Shown here: positions 6,324 through 11,485 of the stretch, one piece after another
How positions within the stretch are numbered: position 1 is the first letter of the stretch
How the letters are laid out: every line of letters starts with the position of its first letter
Origin: Candidatus Gastranaerophilales bacterium
GTDB taxonomy: Bacteria > Cyanobacteriota > Vampirovibrionia > Gastranaerophilales > Gastranaerophilaceae
Direction: 5' to 3'
Length of the DNA: 11,485 nucleotides
NCBI GenBank assembly: GCA_947628355.1
Contig: CANQZO010000036.1
Location: 1 to 11,485 of the forward strand
Notes under the pieces: model-generated
Told to the model about the DNA's origin: nothing
Database searches by the model: none
The model's input: the letters and a program-made list of their open reading frames with translations, nothing else
Position numbers and translations under genes: made by a program

Positions 6324-8594
6324 ATGCAGTCAGAGTATGAAAAAAAACAAACAGAGAATATAAAATACAAATATGCTCTTTGTCTTGTTGATGTAAGAAA
6401 TCTTGGGGCAAGGACTTTTTCATATATTATTCCCGAACAAATGCAGGAAAAAATAAAAATAGGGCAGGCAGTATTAGTGCCGTTCGGCAGACGTAAACAA
6501 AACGTAATAGCTTTTATTGCAGGTTTTTCCAATTATCTTGAGGAGGGAATAAAGGCAAAAGAAATAGTAAAAATAATAGACCGCAGAGCTGTTTTTACAA
6601 TGGATTATCTAAAACTATTGGACTGGATAGCAAATTATTACTGCTGTGATATAAATGCTGTAATACAAGCAGCGGTTCCTATGAAATTTTTGAAAGAAAA
6701 TTCGGGGAAAAAAGTAAAAGAAAAAACAGAAAAATATATAATTTTTAAAAAAGAAGATAATACAAATCAGCGCAGGCAGATAATACTCAAACAACTTAAA
6801 AACTTAGGCGGCGAATATCCTCTAATCGAATTTGAAAAAGAGGTAAAAACAACCCGAGCAACGATTATAAAGCTGAAAGATGACGGATATATTGATATTA
6901 TTGAAAGAACGGTATATCGAAATCCTCTTAATGTATTTAAAGAAATAAAAAAAGATGCACCTGCACAATTAACGGATGAACAGCAAAAGGCTTTTGAGAT
7001 AATCTCAAAAAAAATGGATAAAAAGCAGACTCAGCCGATATTATTAAACGGCATAACAGGCTCGGGGAAAACGGAAATATATTTTAAAGCAATAGAAAAA
7101 ACATTAAACGAGGGAAGAAATGTATTGTATTTAGCGCCTGAAATAGCACTGGCATCGCAATTAACTCTGAGATTAATAAGAAGATTCGGTTCTGAAAGCG
7201 TTGCAATATGGCATAGCAGTATATCAGAAGGAGAAAAATATGACGTATGGAATAAACTCCGCAATAATGACATAAAAATAATAATCGGTGCAAGGTCGGC
7301 TGTATTTGCACCTTTAAAGAACATAGGACTTGTAATAATAGACGAGGAGCATGATAATTCCTACAAGCAAACTTCACCCGCACCAAGATATGACGCAAGA
7401 TTAGCAGCGGAAAAAATATGCGAAATAAATAATGCCATACTAATCAAAGGCAGTGCAACACCCGATGTAATCAGTTATTATAAAGCTATTGCAACAAAAA
7501 ATCTTATAACTCTTGATAAAAGATTTAATAATTCAAACTTGGCAGCCGTAACAATTATAGATATGCGGGAAGAATTTTACCGTGAAACAAGGACACTATT
7601 TTCAAATCAAATGATAAGTGCAATAAATGAGGCACTGGCTGATAAAAAACAGGTAATACTCTTAATGAACAGACGCGGATTTTACACAAGCGTGCAATGT
7701 AAAACCTGCGGCGAAGTAATAAAATGCCCGAATTGTGATATTCCGATGGTGTATCATGCGTCTGATAAAACAGTAAAATGCCACTGGTGCGGAATATCAA
7801 AACCAGTTCCCGAACTCTGCCAAAAGTGCGGATCACCCGAAATAAAAATGGGCGGAGCAGGCACTCAAAGAATTGAAAATATAATTAACAAATTATTTCC
7901 AAATGCCAAAATTTCAAGGATTGACTCAGATATTTTATCGTCAAAAAGCAAATATATTCAAATTCTGCAAGCATTTCAAGACGGTGAAATTGATATACTA
8001 ATCGGAACACAAATGATTGCAAAGGGACTGGATAATAAAAATGTAACACTTGTGGGGGTAGTGGATGCGGATATAAGTTTTGCCCTGCCCGATTACCGTT
8101 CTGGTGAACGCGGATTTCAACTGCTAATGCAGGTTGCAGGCAGAGCGGGCAGAGGCGAATATGCAGGCAAAGTAATATTCCAAACCTACAATCCGGATTT
8201 ATATGCAATAAAAAATGCTAAATCACAAAACTATAAAGAATTTTACGAAAATGAAATTGAACGGCGTGAGCTTTTTAACTATCCTCCATTTTGCCAGATA
8301 ATAAAAATTGTATTTTCATCAAATGACGAGACACGTGCGGCTATTTGTGCAAATGAAGTTGCAGAAAATTTGCGGACACAAGTGAATAAATTTAAGCTGT
8401 CTGAGTATATAGAAATTAACGGTTCCGTTAAATGTATAATGCACAAAATTAATACTGAATACCGTTATCAAATTATAATAAAAAATAAAATGGGTAAAAA
8501 AGGACATTATTTGATAGCTTCATTAATAAAAAATACCTCTGCTGCAGATGATATAAAAATGATAATTGATATAGATCCTGTAGATATTTTGTAA
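6324..8594 (+). CDS. priA: Primosomal protein N' (replication restart helicase PriA)
   Basis: 3'-to-5' superfamily 2 DNA helicase that recognises abandoned forks and reloads the replicative helicase. 756 residues, a normal full length. The N-terminal 3'-end-binding domain runs from about residue 17 (YALCLVDV) to 110. Helicase motifs follow: Walker A GITGSGKTE (243-251), DEEH (340-343), GSATP, then after the zinc module IGTQMIAKGLD and QVAGRAGRGE. Eight zinc-binding cysteines form four CxxC pairs at 459/462, 468/471, 486/489 and 499/502, all intact. It starts seven bases after the previous stop. No Shine-Dalgarno is visible before the ATG, so translation may depend on coupling to the upstream gene. 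The ~16 residues before the family's usual start are charged and dispensable-looking, but no other in-frame ATG precedes YALCL. Last gene of the cluster. Confidence 0.97.
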   Translation: MQSEYEKKQTENIKYKYALCLVDVRNLGARTFSYIIPEQMQEKIKIGQAVLVPFGRRKQNVIAFIAGFSNYLEEGIKAKEIVKIIDRRAVFTMDYLKLLDWIANYYCCDINAVIQAAVPMKFLKENSGKKVKEKTEKYIIFKKEDNTNQRRQIILKQLKNLGGEYPLIEFEKEVKTTRATIIKLKDDGYIDIIERTVYRNPLNVFKEIKKDAPAQLTDEQQKAFEIISKKMDKKQTQPILLNGITGSGKTEIYFKAIEKTLNEGRNVLYLAPEIALASQLTLRLIRRFGSESVAIWHSSISEGEKYDVWNKLRNNDIKIIIGARSAVFAPLKNIGLVIIDEEHDNSYKQTSPAPRYDARLAAEKICEINNAILIKGSATPDVISYYKAIATKNLITLDKRFNNSNLAAVTIIDMREEFYRETRTLFSNQMISAINEALADKKQVILLMNRRGFYTSVQCKTCGEVIKCPNCDIPMVYHASDKTVKCHWCGISKPVPELCQKCGSPEIKMGGAGTQRIENIINKLFPNAKISRIDSDILSSKSKYIQILQAFQDGEIDILIGTQMIAKGLDNKNVTLVGVVDADISFALPDYRSGERGFQLLMQVAGRAGRGEYAGKVIFQTYNPDLYAIKNAKSQNYKEFYENEIERRELFNYPPFCQIIKIVFSSNDETRAAICANEVAENLRTQVNKFKLSEYIEINGSVKCIMHKINTEYRYQIIIKNKMGKKGHYLIASLIKNTSAADDIKMIIDIDPVDIL

Positions 8595-8628
8595 TTATTT
8601 CTTAATAAATGTGTAATCTTTGTAAACT

Positions 8629-8650
8629 AGAAATAAAAAAATTTCTTTAT
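8629..8650 (+). terminator. Weak A/T-only hairpin, possible terminator after priA
   Basis: AGAAAT (8629-8634) can pair with ATTTCT (8641-8646) around a six-A loop, followed by TTAT. The stem has a single G-C pair at most per arm, so it is marginal. It sits between the priA stop and the well-formed ribosome binding site of the next gene. Confidence 0.25.
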
Positions 8651-8655
8651 ATATT

Positions 8656-8662
8656 AAAGGAG
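8656..8662 (+). promoter_or_regulatory. Ribosome binding site of the 8673 gene
   Basis: AAAGGAG, ten bases before the ATG; spacing slightly long but the match is strong. Confidence 0.7.
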
Positions 8663-8672
8663 TTTAAAATAT

Positions 8673-10673
8673 ATGGTTCAAAATATACAATATGCAAATG
8701 GATTAAATGAAAATTATAAAACAGCAGACGAAAAACAAATATTTCGTGATTTTACCAATATACCAAAAATAAAAGACGATACTTTTGAAAAGAAGAAAGA
8801 TGATAAATCAAACAACGGCAAATTTGATATATCTGAAGCATGTAAAAACTTTGTAAAAGGAGTTTTTAGTCCTTTAACTGCGGTAATAAAACATCCGGTT
8901 ATGACAATAGCAATGGTAGGTGTAACAGCTGCAGCCTGCTCGCTTATTCCGGTATTGACTCCGATTTTAGGAATAGGCTTTGGTGCATTAAGTGTATTTC
9001 AACTGGGAAAAGGCTGTTTTGATGTAGCTAAAAACATTAAAAACAAAGAATATGATAATGCGGAAAAATCTTTTAATACGGTAGGACAAGGAACCGTCGG
9101 CACGGTTTTAAGTTTCTTAGGCATAAAGCAAAACGCAAGAATTGCAAAAGAAGCTAAATTAATGAGTGAGTTAAAAGTAAATTCATTAAGTGCAGCACAA
9201 AAAGAAACTATTGCAACGGAAGTAAATAACGGAAGCTATTTAAACGCATTAAAAGAAAGCGTATCATTATTTACTACGAAAACAGGATTAAAAGCTGCAA
9301 TAAGTCAATTTAAGCCCTCAAATATACTTCAAAGAGGAAAAGACGCATTAAAGTTAATATTTGGCAAAAAAGAACGTGCAGATAAATTAATAAGAAAAAA
9401 ATCAGAATTTCGGAAAACTGCAGAAGGTAAAAGACGCGCAGCTTTATCAACAGAAGAAATTGAAGCAGAAGTAAACTCACTGGCAAAAGAGGCGTTTGAT
9501 GAATACGGAATACCTGAAGAACTTCGTCCTAAAATAAAGGTCATAAAAGGTAATGTTAAACAAGGCGGCGGATATCAAAACGGAACGCATACAATTACAA
9601 TAAATGAAGAGTCTTATAAGGCGGGTATATTTGATTTACCCAATACAATTAAACACGAAGCAACTCATGCCAGTGAAGCTATATTAAGACAAAGATTACC
9701 CATGGATAAAAAATTAGAATTGGCAAAAGAATATTTAATTAACAAAATACAAAACGGCGATAATGAATATATAATTACAGATGGAAATATGTTTGGTGCA
9801 AACACTGCTAAAGCGCCCAGATTAAATGCAAAAATGAAAGCTGATTTTGTGAAATTAGCCCAGGATAAACTTTATCAAGAGGGAGTATTATATTCTGATG
9901 AGCAATTAAGTGCAATGGTAAGACCTTTAGTTGAAGCAAACAGTGAATTTGCAAGTTCATATTCAAGTGTAGATGACGCAGTAAAAGCAATGGCAACATA
10001 CGCAAAATCACACAATTTTCGATATAATTTAGCTATTGAAAATTCAACAGGATTCAATACTTCACAAATAAATACATCACTATTAAAACAATTAACACCC
10101 GAAGAAACACAAGTTGCAATAAAATCATATTTAGACTCAATTGAATGTATTGAAGGAAACCTTTCAGGTCAAGGACTTATGGGATTTGGCGGAGATTTTA
10201 ACCAATACCAGTTCTGCGCTGAAGAAGTACTTGCGCAAACAAAAGGCAATAATTTTGAAATAGCAAAACTTGAACAACAATTAAAAGCATTAAGAAGCCA
10301 ACCTAAACGCAATTTAAAAGAAGAAGCAAGAATACTAGATATGATAAAAGAAGCAAAGCTGACTATTGAATACAAAACAAAAGGTGTGGATTTTTATAAA
10401 ATTTATACGGAAGCATTAAATCATCCGGAAAACAAAGAACTTGCAGCTCAAGCAGCTAAAATGAAAGAAGAACTTGACTTATTGCAAAGTAAAATCTATA
10501 AAATAAGTAAAAATGTTGCAGCAGATATGTTTGGAAGCAATATAAAAGTCATAACAAACGATTACATAACGGTTCCATTCTTAAAAGGACCCGAACCCGG
10601 GGCAAGTATTTTAATACCACAAGCAACTACAACTGCTGCGGATATCTTAGCAGACGATGCAGAAAATAAATAA
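8673..10673 (+). CDS. Large uncharacterised protein with HExxH zinc-metalloprotease motif, hydrophobic segment and coiled coils
   Basis: 666 residues, no family I can name. Residues 1-55 are charged and low in complexity. About 64-112 holds a hydrophobic, Gly/Ala/Pro-rich stretch (from FSPLTAV through FGALSVFQLGKG), long enough for one or two membrane passes; no cleavable signal is evident. Residues 250-340 resemble a zincin: a helix with IPEELRPKIKVIKG, a strand GTHTITINEESY, then H328-E-A-T-H332, the zinc-binding and catalytic motif. The third ligand is not obvious; E335 is close by and E517/E518 (FCAEEVLAQ) is a possible distant one. From about 527 to 625 two long Glu/Lys/Leu/Gln-rich helices suggest coiled coils. 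It has its own ribosome binding site 78 bases after priA. An alternative is a structural protein whose HEATH is non-catalytic. Confidence 0.65.
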   Translation: MVQNIQYANGLNENYKTADEKQIFRDFTNIPKIKDDTFEKKKDDKSNNGKFDISEACKNFVKGVFSPLTAVIKHPVMTIAMVGVTAAACSLIPVLTPILGIGFGALSVFQLGKGCFDVAKNIKNKEYDNAEKSFNTVGQGTVGTVLSFLGIKQNARIAKEAKLMSELKVNSLSAAQKETIATEVNNGSYLNALKESVSLFTTKTGLKAAISQFKPSNILQRGKDALKLIFGKKERADKLIRKKSEFRKTAEGKRRAALSTEEIEAEVNSLAKEAFDEYGIPEELRPKIKVIKGNVKQGGGYQNGTHTITINEESYKAGIFDLPNTIKHEATHASEAILRQRLPMDKKLELAKEYLINKIQNGDNEYIITDGNMFGANTAKAPRLNAKMKADFVKLAQDKLYQEGVLYSDEQLSAMVRPLVEANSEFASSYSSVDDAVKAMATYAKSHNFRYNLAIENSTGFNTSQINTSLLKQLTPEETQVAIKSYLDSIECIEGNLSGQGLMGFGGDFNQYQFCAEEVLAQTKGNNFEIAKLEQQLKALRSQPKRNLKEEARILDMIKEAKLTIEYKTKGVDFYKIYTEALNHPENKELAAQAAKMKEELDLLQSKIYKISKNVAADMFGSNIKVITNDYITVPFLKGPEPGASILIPQATTTAADILADDAENK

Positions 10674-10681
10674 AGTTAATA

Positions 10682-10710
10682 TTTTTATTGGCAAAAAAAT
10701 TTTTTATAAT
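10682..10710 (+). promoter_or_regulatory. Candidate promoter of the small AFKA gene
   Basis: A perfect TATAAT at 10705-10710 with a weak -35 TTTTTA at 10682-10687, 17 bases apart. Transcription would begin near 10717, after the TTG at 10688. This makes that upstream start unusable from this promoter and favours the ATG at 10745. Confidence 0.35.
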
Positions 10711-10733
10711 CCTTTATGCAAATAAAAAAACAG

Positions 10734-10739
10734 AAAGGA
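10734..10739 (+). promoter_or_regulatory. Ribosome binding site deciding the start of the small gene
   Basis: AAAGGA, five bases before the ATG at 10745. The in-frame TTG at 10688 has no such site. Confidence 0.75.
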
Positions 10740-10744
10740 TATTT

Positions 10745-11104
10745 ATGAATATTACAAAAATATCAGCCAATATGAATACTGCTTTTAAAGCACAAACTAA
10801 AATTACCGCTCCTGAAACTTTGTTATCGAGTGAGGAAAGAAAATATTTTGAAGAATTAGGAAAACAATATAAAACATCTGATGATTTTATTGAAATATCA
10901 ATAAGCGATTTACATGCAAGTGCTAATAAACCTAATGTACAAATCTATACGGTATCAAAAACAATAAAAGGAAATTCCGCAAACGGCAATTATACCGATG
11001 AAAGTCAAATGTCCGTTCCTTATATAAAAGACGGCATTGTTATTGAAAAAAACTCTCCTAAAAATTATTTGGCAAAATTATTTAATGGGTTACTTTCAAA
11101 ATAA
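10745..11104 (+). CDS. Small uncharacterised protein with N-terminal AFKA leader
   Basis: 119 residues from the ATG at 10745; the open frame extends upstream to a TTG at 10688, but the ribosome binding site and a candidate promoter favour the ATG. The first 17 residues (MNITKISANMNTAFKAQ) resemble the leader of the protein encoded at 1852: a short MxIT-type start, polar residues, then T-x-x-AFK or T-AFK followed by a small residue. The remainder is hydrophilic: a helix around SSEERKYFEELGKQY, a strand-rich middle (FIEISISDL, VQIYTVSKTIKG) and a C-terminal helix (NYLAKLFNGLL). No catalytic motif, cysteine, membrane segment or signal peptide is visible. It follows the HEATH protein by 71 bases and may be functionally linked. 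Function unknown. Confidence 0.7.
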   Translation: MNITKISANMNTAFKAQTKITAPETLLSSEERKYFEELGKQYKTSDDFIEISISDLHASANKPNVQIYTVSKTIKGNSANGNYTDESQMSVPYIKDGIVIEKNSPKNYLAKLFNGLLSK

Positions 11105-11109
11105 TTGTT

Positions 11110-11149
11110 TTAATAAAGTCTAAATTTATTTGTATAGTTAATTTATTAA
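11110..11149. terminator. Possible bidirectional terminator between convergent genes
   Basis: TTAATAAA (11110-11117) and TTTATTAA (11142-11149) are perfect inverted repeats around a 24-base loop, with T-runs nearby on both sides (TTTT at 11108-11111; TTTTT at 11153-11157). The stem is all A/T and would be weak. Support comes mainly from its place between two converging genes; it overlaps the stop codon of the minus-strand gene. Confidence 0.25.
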
Positions 11150-11485
11150 TAATTTTTAATCAATCCCTCGCAAAGTAAAAATCTGCCCATTGGGATAACT
11201 TCACAGTAGTTTGAAAGCGATTTTATAAAACATTCATTTTCGCAAAAACCGCCTGATAAATACATTTTATCGGGCTTTTTTGCAAAATTCCAAGCGTTAA
11301 AGGCAATCCCGTGGATAAATTTTGCAACGGCAGTTTTTGCGACGTTTCCTTTCGCAATATCATCCATTATCTTTTCCAAGCCGAAAATTCCGCAGGTTAT
11401 AACGTATTTTTCTTTATTAAATTCTAAATCTTTTGCATTTATAGAATAAAATTTCAAAAGCATTTCTATGGTTGCCCCTGTTGAG
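11146..11485 (-). CDS. C-terminal part of an ASKHA-fold protein, BadF/BadG/BcrA/BcrD (HgdC)-like; 5' end outside window
   Basis: The frame stays open past base 11485, so the ATG at 11463 is an internal methionine; the residues before it read STGATIE. Motifs match the C-terminal half of the BcrAD/BadFG ATPase family: TGATIEML for the AGTGxFLE loop, TCGIFGLEKI for CTVFAESEV, a helix with HGIAFNA for the conserved small helix, LSGGFCEN for GGVAxN, and a final LLCEGLI for the terminal Gly/Ala helix. In HgdC-type activators the cysteine of CTVF binds a bridging 4Fe-4S cluster; the Cys of TCGIF occupies that place. Family members couple ATP hydrolysis to activating radical dehydratases or reductases, or act as sugar kinases. 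The nucleotide-binding N-terminus is not visible, so kinase versus activator cannot be settled. Confidence 0.55.
   Translation of the reverse strand, partial: STGATIEMLLKFYSINAKDLEFNKEKYVITCGIFGLEKIMDDIAKGNVAKTAVAKFIHGIAFNAWNFAKKPDKMYLSGGFCENECFIKSLSNYCEVIPMGRFLLCEGLIKNY

Noticed and set aside
7031..7398. Two minus-strand open frames across the PriA helicase core
   Set aside because: They overlap Walker A and DEEH of priA; Leu/Phe/Ile-rich translations with no motifs are typical antisense shadows.
9808..10375. Minus-strand open frames within the HEATH protein gene
   Set aside because: Short, hydrophobic, without ribosome binding sites, and fully inside a well-formed plus-strand gene.
10688..10744. 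TTG at 10688 as the start of the small protein
   Set aside because: It has no Shine-Dalgarno, lies within the candidate promoter, and the added residues are a low-complexity AT-rich translation; the ATG at 10745 has a strong site.
1..11485. Defence island, prophage, CRISPR array or insertion sequence
   Set aside because: No integrase, transposase, phage structural gene, regularly spaced repeat or terminal inverted repeat was found; the core genes look chromosomal and intact.

Overview
The window is a strongly AT-rich bacterial chromosome segment with tightly packed genes, bacterial Shine-Dalgarno sites and the standard genetic code. All eight visible stop codons are TAA. My best guess is an uncultured gut-type bacterium of the Gastranaerophilales (class Vampirovibrionia, formerly Melainabacteria). 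This rests on composition and on short lineage-type proteins with an N-terminal 'AFKG/AFKA' leader. Another AT-rich gut lineage cannot be excluded. There are no tRNAs, rRNAs, CRISPR arrays, insertion sequences or phage genes, and no stretch over 300 bases lacks a gene.

Layout. Positions 1-1714 (minus) hold the N-terminal two thirds of isoleucyl-tRNA synthetase, whose signature motif reads HVGT instead of HxGH. A 137-base AT-rich gap separates it from a divergent gene (1852-2697) for an unrecognised 281-residue protein with a JAB/JAMM-like HxHP signature. A likely promoter near 2722-2750 then starts a compact plus-strand cluster with gaps of 11, -14 and 7 bases. The cluster encodes an unusual, long phosphohexomutase (2777-5047), an 80-residue PC4-like single-stranded-DNA-binding protein (5059-5301), a membrane-anchored SGNH/GDSL-type hydrolase starting at TTG (5288-6316), and the replication-restart helicase PriA (6324-8594).

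Downstream is a separate 666-residue protein (8673-10673) with an HEATH zincin motif, an N-terminal hydrophobic segment and C-terminal coiled coils. A small protein follows (10745-11104) that shares the AFK-type leader with the 1852 gene. At the right edge, converging from the minus strand, is the C-terminal part of an ASKHA-fold protein resembling BadF/BcrA/HgdC-type ATPase activators.

Working together: the four-gene cluster mixes sugar-phosphate metabolism and envelope modification (phosphohexomutase, SGNH hydrolase) with DNA transactions (PC4-like protein, PriA). Around it lie three lineage-specific proteins, two of them with possible metal-hydrolase signatures. These three, together with the altered IleRS motif, are the least conventional content here.
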